A stretch of 64,000 nucleotides of DNA from Telopea speciosissima (GCF_018873765.1 NC_057918.1:10548862-10612861), one strand, 5' to 3'; shown: positions 46,621-58,395, counted from the first letter of the stretch. Translations and numbers: made by a program. The notes: generated by a model not told the origin, from the letters alone.

Positions 46621-46806
46621 ATATAATACCCCATTTTGCTTCAATCCCTATGTGCCTGAGAACAGCCTGTGCTACAACACAAAGAACTGCGTCCTTGCAA
46701 TATAATACCCCATTTTGCTCCAATCCCTATGTGCCTGAGAACAGCCAATGCTGCGGCACAAAGAACAACGTTCTTGCAATATAATACCCCATTTTGCTCC
46801 AATGGC
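46565..46806. repeat. 79-bp tandem array, three units
   Basis: The word TGTGCCTGAGA(A)GCAG starts at 46572, 46651 and 46730, so the period is 79. Each unit holds GGCACAAAGAAC or a variant, CTTGCAATATAATACCCC and ATTTTGCT. The first unit overlaps the right arm of the MITE at 46490-46620 plus the DNA beside it. Confidence 0.88.
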
Positions 46807-49800
46807 AGACAGGCAGTGTGCCTATCCCTTATTCCCTTTCCTTTTTACTGCTTCAAGATAATCAGATAACACCACAGCCTGACAGATCTCACCATCTATC
46901 AGCAGATCGAAGGGCAACTCTAGCTAGACCTGCCATTTGGTACAACAGAACTGTACCCATTTTGCAATCATATTTATGCTATAGTTCTTTTTTTATTATT
47001 AAATTATTTTTTTATGAAATTTTTATTATTAAATCTTTAACAATGATTGGTGGAAAAATAAAATAATAATTTTACCAAAATAAATAAATAAATCAATAAA
47101 ATAATAATAATAAGTTGGAGGGATTGGCTCCTTTTCATCGAAATTTTATAGTCCTCTATTTTTTTTATTTTTTATTTTTTATTTTTGATAAACGTGATGC
47201 TTATCGAAGGGGTAGTTGTATATCTGGAGACAAGAGAGACGTAAGGGCACGTGGTTAGTGGGGCCAGTGATATTGACCATACGCTTTGTAACCCTTGTGT
47301 GCTGTCATCTTGTTCCCATACCCTTTCTTTCTGGGCCCCACCTTTATTCATCGTCGATCCGTCCTGATCTCTCATCTCTCTATCTCCAAAGCTTGGCAGC
47401 ACCCTTGACCCCACCCCCTGCCACTGCTAGATAACAAAAGGTTTTATTACCCAATTTAAATAATGAAAAAGATGCTCACAAAATTCAAGAAGTGGGGACC
47501 ACCTCCGACTATCGTCCAATGAAATTAAATATTTGGATAATTAGGCTTCCATAGGTAGGTTGCCACGTTGCCATGTGTTTTTGCATTGCTGGCCCCTTGA
47601 GTGGACCCCACTCCATAGTGGCTCCCTAGACCGTAGGTGGGTACTGGGTGGGGGTGGTGGTGGTGGTGGACGCTCCTCTCCTGCTACGTTGCCATTTTAA
47701 CCAGCCCCTAACGTGGCGCACATCTAATGGTGTGACTCTGATGGATTCGGTTGGATTCTTTCTCATTCTCTTATCTATCACTTCTTCTGTGATCTGTCAG
47801 GGAAGGAATGGGAAGAAGGGGTATTTGGTAGGCAGATGACGTTCAAACAACGAAAGCCTGAAACTGAAAGGAAAGAACGGAAAACAAAGAAAAGAGCAAA
47901 AATATCTGACAAACTCAAAAAAAATAAATAATAATAATAATAATTTGGCTTTGCAGAAAGCATCTGTGTACACTTGGCAGTTTCTCCGTGGCCAACAAAC
48001 ACTACATGACTTGGAGAGGGTACTTACTCCAGACACCAGAGTCCTTTCTCTCTGAGTCTTTGGATAGATAGAGATCATTTCCAATTTGGCTTCTGTTTTG
48101 AGCTCTGAAATTGATTGATTTTGAAACTGTTTTATTGACTTGGCTCTTTATCTTTATCACTTTATTCCCTTTGGAACTATTCCAAGCCCACACAATTGTG
48201 TAAATCGTGTATACAATTCTGTAGAGATGACACAAACACTACTAGTCAATTTGTCATGAAAGAACAAAAGGGTAAGTCAGTAATGTTTCAACAGAAAATG
48301 TAGTACTTGTTCATGTAAATATACAATACAATGAATTGAAGGATATATCACCTTCATTAATGGCTAATAGAAATACAAATGAGCCCAATTGGAGATCTAC
48401 CACATCAGATCAGTTGAATGCTGCTGTGGACCTGCAAGACTACTGCGTGTTCATTTTGTTGCTGTGGCAGAGCTGGAAACTGAATCACCATCTGCACTTT
48501 TTTGTAATTCTTATCTGATAAGAGATGTGACAGCTATGATGGTTTTAGCTTATTAGCAGATATAGAAACCTCAAAGTTCTATACATGTGGTTTAACAGTA
48601 TTTGATAGTGCACTACAGCCCACAGGTATGCTGGTAGAGCACAAGCATTTCATGGGGGGGGGCTTGAATTCTTAGTTTCCTAAAGAAGAAACATGGATTT
48701 GTTGGGTTCTGTATGTATGAAAGTATGAGAATAGATTCTCTCACTGCTATGTTTTAGCAATGTTTGTTTTCTTGCCAACTTTTGGTGAAGCGAAGTCAAG
48801 AATTACCACCATTCATTTCAGAAATCTTATTGGAATTGGAATCGGCAGAATCAGCCAACAGCAAATCCAGTTAAGTCCAATTCTGCAACCCTCTTTTGAA
48901 TGAATCGGCCATGAATGCACTTGGATATTCATTTTTAGACATTCTCCCCCCCCCCCCCCCTTTTCATTTTAGTCAGTAAAATAGCAGAAAATCAATGAAA
49001 AATACCTCTTGTAGCAAGACTCAATAAAAATACTCCAAAAAAAAAATCACAAATATGTGGAAATCTTTGCTTCTTTCCAATTCTTATTTCTTGGGTTCCA
49101 GAGATTCCCTTTCCAACACCATTAAGTCCTGGAATCAAATGTTAATAAATTATACAAACCCCTCAATGCTTTCCAATGTATAAGTCAACAAACAATACTT
49201 AATTGAAATGTGTACTAATTTCAAAGAAGAATTAGTAATAGGCCGGGGCTAATCTTGCTTATAAAATGTGTACCAATTTCAACGAAGAACGAAAATTTTA
49301 AACAGCATCAAAGACACGTTTAGATGATATTTTATCTCATATATATAATCATGTGAACACAGGAAGACAGCAAGGTATAAATTTAAAATTCCTACCAAAT
49401 GCAAAAGATAAAGTAAGAGACATATTCATGAGAACAATGAAGGATAAAAGTCTTTGCTAGTTAAAAGGCCAAGTTGAAGTGAAACATTCAAAAAGTGTTG
49501 ACTTAGAGGAACTTTTTATGATTCAGAATGGGATTCTATTGTTCTAAAAAATACAGTTATGAGAATCAAACATGTATTGTTTGAAGTTTTGCCACTTCCA
49601 ATTTCTCTCTTCTTGAGATTGTATTAGGAAAGTTCCCATTTTTTTTTGGGAGTCCTTACACAGATGCTTTGTTTGTCATAGTTTAGAGAATTTAGTGATG
49701 GTCAACTTTTCATTTTGCCATACTTTAAAACAACTTTCCCTCTTCAAATATTTCATCATTTCACAACACTTCACTGAAATTATGTAATCAATATCTTCTT

Positions 49801-50130
49801 TGTTTTTCTTTTCTGAGGAAATAGTATAACCAATGAGTAAAAAGGTGCATAGAGAATTAAAAGTTTTCCCACAACAAAACGAAATTTACATTCATACAAA
49901 AAAGTTTAGTGAGCTCACAAAGAGACATCCCTCCGCATTGACAAATTACAAAAGATCAAAAACCACCATTTCCAACAATGAACAACACCCACCAGGCCAC
50001 CGCCATCACCACCACCTGGTTTGGGGTGCCCATTAATTGGTCTTTATTGCTCATACATTTGATTATTGTTAAGTATATATATTGACAGAAAGGAGAGAAT
50101 GACAGATGCATATATAGCAGTAATTACTCA
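46807..50130. other. Gene-free stretch
   Basis: No gene recognised. AT-rich microsatellite-like tracts lie at 46985-47110 and 47925-47945. A poly-C run lies at 48947-48960. The part nearest 50130 holds the 3' region of the HD-Zip gene (minus strand). Confidence 0.45.
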
Positions 50131-52125
50131 CTAAGACCAGATCCAAAAGGCCTGATCCTCCACTGGGAATACGTAGTTACAAGAATTTGCAGGTGGGTCC
50201 AAGCAAAGGCCATCTTCAAGCTTTGGGAAATTGTAGAAATTGTAAGCAGAAGGAAATAGGCTCTTGCTCAAGTTATCTTCTTCATCCTGAGAGAGATCTG
50301 ACTGGTCTGGTTCGATGACATGAGAAGAATCCGCGGGCTCCAAAAGAGAAGAGTGGCCTGCATCAGTATAATGTGGGCTGTCTGAATCAAAGACATCACT
50401 GTTGGCTGAACTGATATCTTCCTGTTTACACACAACCGTAACACTAGACGTTTTCTCCCCTGGTGCTGGATTAGAAATGGAATTCTGGGTTGGTGTACCA
50501 GACAGTTCCTTCTGATCTGAGGGTTCTGTGTTTCCAAGCTCTCTCTCTTTGAGCAGCAGCTTGTCTGTAAGGAAAAGAACCTGTAGAAAGGAAAAGCATT
50601 AGAAGAAATGTACAAATCTTAACATTATTCAGAGAGTAATTTCTGTCCCTGATAAGAATTACCTCAGTTTTCAATTTGTCATTCTCCTTGAGCAGATTGT
50701 CATAGTCAGCCTTGAGGCTATTGTAGCTAGCTTTAAGAGCTTCATAATCTTTCTCCAACTGCTTTGTCTTCCACCGAGCTCGCCGGTTTTGAAACCATAT
50801 GGCAACTTGTCGAGGCTGTAATCCAAGGTCTCTTGCAAGCTGGATTTTCCTTTCTGGTTCAAGCTTATTCTCCACCTCGAAGCTTTTCTCAAGAAACTGG
50901 ACTTGGTCAGCTGTAAGCCGTCTCTTCTTTTCAGGTTGATGAAAGCATTCATCCAAGTCCTCGTCACCATTATCTTCCTGCTCAAATGAACGGAAGAAAG
51001 ACTTGTCTCGTTGGTTTCCTCCACCAACATCTTCAAAATTTACCATGGCACTCGAACCTAAGCCTGAATCACCAAAACAATAAATGAGTGATGTGATCAA
51101 ACATCAAACCAAAGGCGTAATTCTTATTCAATTCTTCAAATTTCTAGAGGTGACCTTCAGGTATATTTCATCCCTAAACTCATCTGTATATTTATAATCC
51201 ATAAAATGCAAACATTAATAGACCTTTACATCTTTTTTCCCCTGGTTTCCGGTGACAAATCAGAAACTAATAAAGCCTTCATGACCACTGAACAAGGCAC
51301 CAGCCCATCTGATCCACCAAGAAGATTTAAGTTCCAGTGTAAGCGAAACCAGATCAACCAGACACTGACCCATTCTAGAACAACGGAAAAACCCGAGTGA
51401 TCAAGTAGACAAGGTTTCTGTGTCAATTCCCTACACAAACTAAGAATTTTGACAATTTTGCAGGAAAGTAAGCCATTCCATCCCCTAAATAAACAGACCA
51501 AGTCGCCCATTAAACTAGGTACGCCTAAAACTGGGATAGATGCCAAGAAACCAAGATAGTTGCCGAGAAGATACACAATAGTAAATGGAAAATGGAAATT
51601 GCAAACATTAAACAAGTAAATGAAAACAATCAGAAGGAACATACAAGTCAGTAGCAGTCCTGTCGAACAAACAGAAAATACGAAATTGTACAAGTAAACA
51701 TTAGAAATGTTCGAAACAAACTAAACTAGACGAAAACTCCCAAAAAAAGAGCAAACCCTTTAGAAAAAAGACGCACTCTAGTCTGCAGAGGTTCTTGAAA
51801 CAGAGATAAAATTTTGCAGTAGAACGGCAGATTATAATAGTAACAGTTAAACCTCAAAACCAATGAGAAAAGAACAGAAAAGCAAACACAAAACACGTAT
51901 ATCTGGTGAAAATTTATAACTCAGACTAGAGAAAGAGATAAGCAACCAAAAAAAAAAAATCCGGGTTTTGGAAAATAAAGGGAATTAGGAAGGATTACCA
52001 CGGAAAGAGGGAGAAGAGGAAGAAATCAAGAGAGCATCGAGAGACTTTGCGGAGCAAGGAATCCCTTCGTTTTGAAACATAACGGTCATGTTATTGGAAC
52101 CGCCATATGGTCGCGGACCCGCCAT
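50131..52125 (-). CDS. Class I HD-Zip homeodomain transcription factor (HAT5/HAT7-like)
   Basis: Three exons on the minus strand: 52125-51999, 51063-50663, 50580-50131, in frame throughout, 325 aa. The start [20 protein letters not shown] is the form I know from HAT5/HAT7-like proteins and is the first in-frame ATG; another in-frame ATG lies 12 codons on. The homeodomain (about residues 85-140) reads [20 protein letters not shown] and [20 protein letters not shown]; it runs straight into a leucine zipper with L/Y heptads ([20 protein letters not shown]). Exon 2 stops inside the zipper at LKTE and exon 3 resumes [15 protein letters not shown]. The acidic, serine-rich tail ends AFWIWS, matching the 'FW-W' end of HAT5. 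Class I HD-Zip dimers bind CAATNATTG sites in the nucleus and steer growth and abiotic stress or light responses. The leader carries an upstream ORF (see 52200-52280). Confidence 0.93.
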
Positions 52126-52199
52126 ATCAAACCAGCAATCCTTCTGAATACGAATTCCTGAGACAGCTCAAACAATCATATCTTCAAACACTTTGGTCT

Positions 52200-52280
52200 C
52201 TACGGCTTATGGCGAAAGAAGCTTGTGATAAGGATCACAGTAATATCAGAAGTGTCACAGAAGGGGTAGCTCACACCCAT
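52200..52280 (-). CDS. Upstream ORF (26 codons) in the HD-Zip leader
   Basis: ATG at 52280 with G at -3 and G at +4. The peptide begins MGVSYPFCDTSDITVIL and ends SFFRHKP, stop at 52200. It lies wholly in the 5' leader, 74 bases before the main ATG, in a different frame. Arabidopsis ATHB1/HAT5 has a conserved peptide upstream ORF that represses main-ORF translation (CPuORF33, established knowledge). I cannot compare the peptides here, so that this is its counterpart is inference. A second, three-codon ORF (MIV) lies between it and the main start. Confidence 0.55.
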   Translation of the reverse strand: MGVSYPFCDTSDITVILITSFFRHKP

Positions 52281-52480
52281 CACTCAGAAGAAGAAGACGA
52301 GAAGTAAAGCTAAGAGTTGAACGGCACTGAGGAAAGAAAAACGATTGTAACTTCACTTGGAAGTTTGGGAAAGAAAACGTCCACCTGAGGAGAAGAAGAA
52401 GAAGAAGGAAGACGGAACCAGAGACAGAGAGGGAGAGAGAGAGGGAGATTTTCTTCTCTCTGGTTGAGTGACCATTGATG

Positions 52481-52490
52481 GGGTTATAAA
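52481..52490 (-). promoter_or_regulatory. TATA-like box of the HD-Zip gene
   Basis: TTTATAACCC on the minus strand, followed about 40-100 bases on by a CT-rich stretch (CTCTCTCTCCCTCTC and CTTCTTCTTCTTC) typical of plant leaders. This would place transcription start near 52455 and give a leader of about 330 bases. The ATG at 52475 would then be upstream of the transcript. Confidence 0.5.
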
Positions 52491-53291
52491 GTTCAAGAGA
52501 GGAAGGTTTTCACTTCTTCGGCGAGGGCGTAGCAATGTTAATTGACCGTACTGCCCCTTTAAAAAATAATTTATCTTATCTTATAGTCTAATAAATTGAC
52601 CCGACTGTTTTAAATGTTTCCTTCTGACGCGAAACGTTTGAATTTTGATTAACGTAAATTATTTAATTCAATTTTAAAAAACAAAAAATGAGTAAGGGGT
52701 AAATCGGTAAATGAAAAGAAAAGAGAAGTAGACGGACCGACATTCTGACAACGAGTAGGGAGGGAAAGAAAGAAAACAAATAATCCAGTCCAATCAAGTC
52801 GCAATCAAGCCCGGAAGCTCGGAATTTTAGAGGAGAGATAGAGAGAATGACTCACCCGTTTTTTTTTGGTTTTTTTTTTTTCTTGCTTCGTTCTTCTTCC
52901 TCTCCTCATAACCACAATCACAGATCACATCTAAAAATCTAATTAGTTCGGTTTAAGGTACACATAGATTTTTTAAAAAAAAAAACTTAAAACTAAAACT
53001 AAAATAAAATCCGGGTCAGTTCAGGTTTTATTTGGTTTTCATGTATTCGATTTAATTTGGTTCTTTTATGGGGTGTTAATTTCAATTTAATCTATTCAAT
53101 TCACATTTGGTTCTTCGTTTCATTTTAGAATTTTTTTTTTTTTTGTTTTATTCGTTTTAATTCGGTTTGGTTTAAATCGGTAGTTTTAACTTTAAATCTG
53201 ATACCGAATTGAACCGAATTAAATTCAGTTTTAATTGATGGGTTTGAATTTCAATTCTAAATTGACACCCTTATGTACATCCTAAAAAAAT
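52491..53291. other. Upstream region of the HD-Zip gene
   Basis: No gene. From about 52990 to 53270 the words TTTAATTTGGTT, GGTTTAAATCGG and GAACCGAATTAAATTC recur on both strands, a low-complexity repeat. Confidence 0.4.
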
Positions 53292-53425
53292 AGGGAAAAT
53301 ATTCTCTATGAGGGAGGGGCAGGCCATGTCCAAACACAGTGGGGACGGTTATATGTCAGCGCATGCTCTTATTCGATGTTGTGCACACGTGGCCCCTAAG
53401 TTCCCCTACAAAGAATGCTTCCCCT
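53292..53425. repeat. MITE family B-like remnant
   Basis: GGGAAAATATTCTCTATGAG then GGCCATGTCCAAACACAG, close in plan to 15762-15880. A (CT)n tract follows at 53460-53498. Confidence 0.45.
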
Positions 53426-53457
53426 CAAAAATATTACCTAGAAGGAAGTATGATCCA

Positions 53458-53459
<2 letters not shown>

Positions 53460-53495
<36 letters not shown>

Positions 53496-53498
53496 CTC
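53460..53498. repeat. (CT)n microsatellite
   Basis: About 16 CT units with two interruptions. Confidence 0.9.
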
Positions 53499-53554
53499 TT
53501 AAGACTACTTCTTTTATCTATCATATGTAAAAGAACATCTTAATAGTGTAAGTT

Positions 53555-53723
53555 AACATGTTCACTATTAGTTTAGTCCCACATCGGGGGGTGTTTGTGT
53601 GATGTATGTTGTGTATATCTGCCATTCTATGGTCTTAAAAGTTCGATTAACCTTTTGGGATTCGTGTGTGGTTTGTGTGATTACACTTTCATCATACAAA
53701 AAAAAAAACATGTTCACTATTAG
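53555..53723 (+). mobile_element. Poly(A)-tailed retroposed insertion with 17-bp TSD
   Basis: AACATGTTCACTATTAG occurs at 53555-53571 and again, without change, at 53707-53723. The 135 bases between start TTTAGTCCCACATCGGGGGG and end with about 11 A residues next to the second repeat. That is the mark of LINE-driven retroposition of an RNA. The body (GTGTGATGTATGTTGTGTATATC, CTTAAAAGTTCGATTAACC, TTTTGGGATTCG in parts) is in the style of plant LTR sequences that carry 'TCCCACATCGG'. It is not tRNA-, 5S- or 7SL-like as far as I can see. Confidence 0.7.
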
Positions 53724-55209
53724 ATTAAAAGAATCAAAAACATGGCAAAAAATAATACAACTTAATGGTGCTACAACTTCACAGATGTGAGATGTCACTA
53801 TCTTCTTGAAGCTTTTGTTTCTCTTCTTCTCCAGTCCTCGAAAGGCATCTAAATAAAAGAGCTAATTTGCCAAACCCTCTCAAGTCTACCCAAACACTTT
53901 ATCTCTCTCCCTAATTAAAGTAAATAAAAATTCAATGTTGTCAACACAGAATCATCTATCCCCCCCCCCCCCCAACGAAATTAAGAAATTATTATAATTG
54001 CTTGAGTTCTTCCTCTACACTTCAATCCTTTTTAATCCAACACTTTACATATATGTCACACTCCTATAATAATTAAGAAATTATTCTCTATTTCCCATAA
54101 TGAGAACAAAAAAAGAACTTCATAGACATAGTAAAAGCATAAACATAAAGTGTGAATTTTCCAAGAATGTCCAATCATCATTCGACGGTTTTAAAATATC
54201 TTTTTCTTTATGAATGGTCGAGCATACCCCTACTATTGCACAATACCTTTTTCCAGCCATCCAAAAACCATAGTCAAGGGATTTCACTTCACCATGGTTT
54301 AAGAAAAGCTTGATCCTAAACAACATATACTAAAGACAAAACAAGCTTGGGATGCCCTAACTATCTAGCAGTGGGATAAGCTAATACAGTCCTCTACATG
54401 GACAAAATAGGGTACAAGTTACTTTCTATGATACCTACGTAGGTAAATATTTTGTCAATCAATTTTGTTTTACAATTCATCCAAAAGAAAAAGTAAAATT
54501 TTACTTTGAGTTTTTGATTAATATTATTTTTGAGGAGTTAACTTCACATAAATTATACGAATCTGATTTTATATGAGAATATACATGTACTCATATGTTC
54601 ATATTAGTAGACATCAATTCAATTTGGTGAATTATCTTATTCAAAAAATAAAATAAAATAAAATGGTGAAATTCATTAAATCGTCAGCTCATATGTTGGA
54701 ATTAAAAGGTTTTAAAATAAGTAGAATAAAATTAAAATGTAGCTTTACTAAAAATAAGTGTAAAATAAAGTGTTTGGGTAGATGGTAGTGAAATATTTCG
54801 AATGAATTTTTTTTTTTTTTGTTTATGATCCAGGTAAATAAAGAAAGATAAATTAAAAAAATGTTGTTGTTTTTGGAATTAGAGTAGGGATGAATGAAGT
54901 GGGGACAGATGTTTGGATTTTTGTCTGATAAATGATTGATGCATCCCAATTAAACTTAAGTACAAATTTATATAATAATTATAAAACTAAAATTATGAAA
55001 TAAATTTTGTTGAGATGACAGTGCAAATTAAGATGAATGAGTGAAAAGCCTAAAAATTATAAAATAAAACTAAAGAATTGAAGTGATCTACAAATTTCCC
55101 TTGATAGGAGACCGTTTGAGGTGTTTAGAACATTTGCAATGGAGGCCATTGAATGAGTCAATAATGATATGGTGTAGTTGGAGGACTTAAAAAGATCAGA
55201 ATTTAGATT
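53724..55209. other. Gene-free stretch
   Basis: AT-rich. A poly-C run lies at 53961-53974. No gene or clear repeat recognised. Confidence 0.45.
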
Positions 55210-55345
55210 AGGAAGATGCCCTCTCACACGCACTGTGAAATGACGCCTCTACCTTCTGGGTAGATACCCAGGCATGTTCCCCCATTGGCCCAGATGCTTG
55301 TGTAGAGACCATGCGACCAAGTAGAGATCCCTTGCCCCAAAAAAA
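55210..55345. repeat. Repeat family F, copy 2
   Basis: CACTGTGAAATGACGCC, CTGGGTAGATACCCAGGCATG, CCCATTGGCCCAGATGC and AGAGACCATGCGACCAAG match 12931-13045 closely. Confidence 0.6.
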
Positions 55346-56247
55346 AAAAATAAGAATCACTTTGGGCAGTAATAATCCTAGTACTAGAGTTGAACGAACA
55401 AAATATGACTCATATTTCGAAACTCAAATGATTGGGAAAAGGCTTAGTTAAGTTGAATATGTTTAATTCTTGTGTTCTGAGTGATATTTTAAGGTGGATC
55501 ATAATGTAATAATGCTTTTTACACGATTTTGCATCTCCAGTTTTCTTAGAATGAAGAAATGACGACGAAACAATTTTATTGTTCATTTCAATCTAAACAC
55601 TGCACATAGGGTGAAAGACCTTAGTCACTAAAAACCCATAAAATGAGAGGAGATAAAAAAATAAATACGAATTTTTTTTATTGGACATGTGATTGGATAG
55701 TCAAAACACAAAATCATATTGACCTTCAAATATGACAATTATTTGATTAGCAAATTCAATCATGATTATAAGCTACAAGAACATATTACTCGCATATATT
55801 ATGTGGTAGGTATTGAGCATTTTGGATATCAAGAGAAAGAGGAATAAAGGACATAAGGTAAAGGATTGAAGGCTGGGCCAAACATGTAGGTCTAATGTCT
55901 ACTTATACATATATTTTACCTAATTAATAGACTTAATTATGCACAATGTGTTGGATTTCAACCAAGTGCATGTGAAACCTATAAGATTTGATTAGGAAAA
56001 TTAATTATGACATTCAAAATTAAGAAAATGAAAAAGAAAGGAATCACCCCCATGGGCCCCCTTTAGAGAATGTCAAAGTCATGAAATGGAGTATATTTGT
56101 ACTGAGCTAGCCTGGTCCTAATCCTAAGATTTTGTAATAATAATTCATCAATGTCTTAATCTTAACCTATAAGGTTTGATTATAAAAAAGAATGGAAGTT
56201 AATTATTAGTGTCTGTTACTCATCATCTAGGTTTGAAAGCCAGAGCT
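55346..56247. other. Gene-free stretch
   Basis: AT-rich; no gene or repeat recognised. Confidence 0.4.
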
Positions 56248-56440
56248 GCTAAGCTTGATAATTATCACCTTCAATTCCTCCAATTCCTCTAATAGAGGGG
56301 GGGGGGGGGGGGGGGTAGTGGACCCCACCCTGGGCAGTGTTTTCGGGTAGGGGATAGGATGGTCATTTTTGCCCTCATGTGAGGAATTGGAGGAATTGGA
56401 GGGGGCAGCGAATTGGAGCAGATAACGATTCGCTAAGCTT
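56248..56440. repeat. MITE family D, copy 2, with 9-bp TSD
   Basis: The element is 56257-56431. GCTAAGCTT occurs unchanged at 56248-56256 and 56432-56440, a perfect 9-bp target duplication, which points to the Mutator-like superfamily. Ends GATAATTATC / GATAACGATTC are an imperfect inverted pair; CAATTCCTCCAATTCCTC is inverted as GAGGAATTGGAGGAATTGG. A G22 tract lies at 56296-56317. The copy at 7775-7938 is in the other orientation. Confidence 0.85.
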
Positions 56441-57599
56441 AGGGTTAAATTGACTGATGATCTTGATACTTGCTTTTTTGTTTTTTCCTTCCCCATTTCT
56501 TGTCATATTTTGTTTTGTTTTGTTTTGGGGTTAGGGAATTAATAAATGTCTAAACCAAATTGAGCCCAAGCCTGGTCCATCCTCACTTATTGTGGTTAAA
56601 AGTTGAGACTGATTTTAGCCCAAGTTGCACCTCTAGGGAGAGGTGAGAAGAGGGGTTGCTGTCCACTCTTTCTGTTGCAGTATTTTTTGTGGTACAATCA
56701 CAACAATTAGGAATAAAAATTCTAGAACAAAGTTTTCCTTCACCGCATAATGAAGGAAAACTCACCATTCTAGGGTCCTAAAACAATCCTCCCTAGGTTG
56801 CACGATACCCTATGGACACTGATCGAACACACTCCCTTAACCATGGTTGAAGTAAAACTCGGTCCAAAAATCTATTAGAAAGAAAGATTTATTTGGTTGA
56901 AGAAAGTTTTAAGTCCTTAGCACAAACAAGAAGAAAACCACTAGTAGATGTTTTCATGGTGGGGACTGGGGAGTATGAAGAAAGGTCCTGGCTCATAGTT
57001 TTGATGGGCCTAACCTTTTAGATTTTAGTCCTATTATTTGTTGGGCCTCGTCTTGGAAATGTTCGTTAGGACAAGGATGATACTGTATTGGGCTTGGGCT
57101 GGTCAAAAACCATGAAGCCCAGCTTTTTTGTTTCTCTTGGTTTCAAAAAGCTACGTTTGGTTGGCTCTATGTCCTGGACAAACAAACACAGCTTAAAGTG
57201 TTAGTAAACTTGATACCAAATGCCTCGTCTCCATGCTATGCGGATCATCCAAGGCACATTAGCATAGCGCCATAGCATACTCGTGATTCATTCATGAATT
57301 AAGATTGGATCAAGTTTTCCTTCACCCATGGTGAAGAGAGAATCTATTAATCCATGGGTTCTGGTGGTTGGATAGAACTCCAAGAATAGTGTCAAAGATA
57401 TTTCAGACTTCATAGAATAAGACGGAGGGAATATTGACCCTCCAATGGCTAGATTCATAGTACTGATCTGTGATTGTCAATGCCATTTAATACATGGGCT
57501 CAGTTGGACCTGTTGGGCTCATGAGAATGGATACTTGGATTTTGGATTTTGGATCGGGTCAGCCATATTGGCTGGGTTTTATGAGAATGGATCATCTGT
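56441..57599. other. Gene-free stretch
   Basis: No gene recognised. The phrase TTTCCTTCACCCATGGTGAAG at 57318 and the related TTCCTTCAGCCATGGTC at 57943 hint at another dispersed repeat. Confidence 0.4.
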
Positions 57600-57742
57600 A
57601 CATACTAATAGGTGAACGTACATGTGAGAGCCAACCACCTGTTCTATTTTTGCCATTTACAAGGGGAGGAGGGGTTTTTATGGAAACAAAATTAAAATGT
57701 GATTGGCTCTCACATGTACATTCACCTATTGGTACGTGCAGG
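57600..57742. repeat. MITE (about 143 bp)
   Basis: Inverted ends AATAGGTGAACGTACATGTG plus AGAGCCAACCAC (left) and GTGATTGGCTCT plus CACATGTACATTCACCTATT (right). Arms nearly perfect over about 35 bases. Confidence 0.8.
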
Positions 57743-58204
57743 TGAACCGAACTCGAGTTTTATTGGGATCATCCGGTCATGCATGAACATAGTTAATATG
57801 GGAATGTTAAAAGAAATTTTATTCCGTACAACGTGTTAAAAATGGTTCAGAATTTTAATGATAGGGGGGAAAAAATGTGATTAAATATTTCAAGAACATC
57901 AAAAAAATAAAAAACAAAAGGTAATATTTGAAAGGATAGAGTCTTCCTTCAGCCATGGTCAATGGGCCAGAATCCATTCATTGAAGGGGGTTCAGATGTG
58001 TGGTGGAGGTAACGGAACGGAAGGCTATTTTCAAAAATATACTGAAACCTAGGATGGTGGCTGAACATTCACCAGGTGTCAAGGAAAATTTTGTCCTATT
58101 TGTAATATGCAGGACAAAAAAGAAAACAATGTACATACATAATTTATAGGATCAACTCATGTCTTACCAGTTAGATATTGGCATTTCATGTGTGGATTCT
58201 AAAT
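57743..58204. other. Gene-free stretch
   Basis: No gene recognised; contains CTTCCTTCAGCCATGGTCAA at about 57940. Confidence 0.35.
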
Positions 58205-58395
58205 ATGGGAAAAAGAATGTTACCTTATCACGTGGTCCCTACACCTAGACACAGTCACTTATGTGGATACAAAATGACCATCCTAATCCTATGGAAAGGC
58301 CGAAAACCCACCCCCGTGATGCTTGCGCGCATGCTCCCATTGGTCCCCCCACACTAGTGTAGGGGCCATGTGATCAGATAGTATTCTTTTATCCT
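58205..58395. repeat. MITE with 'gtagggaccac' ends
   Basis: AATGTTACCTTATCACGTGG and TCCCTACACCTAG on the left face GTGTAGGGGCCATGTGATC and AGATAGTATTC on the right. Carries an AAAATGACCATCCTAATCC core. Confidence 0.6.

Noticed and set aside
46565-46806. CRISPR-like array
   Set aside because: The units are whole 79-bp tandem copies without unique spacers, in a plant genome; derived from a MITE.
52353-52475. Second upstream ORF (40 codons) of the HD-Zip gene
   Set aside because: Its ATG lies only about 6-15 bases past the TATA-like box, so it is probably not in the transcript.
53572-53620. snRNA gene promoter: TCCCACATCG upstream element followed by a TATATC word
   Set aside because: The spacing is about right for a plant U-snRNA promoter, but no U1-U6 or U3 sequence follows, and the segment lies inside a poly(A)-tailed insertion with its own target duplication.
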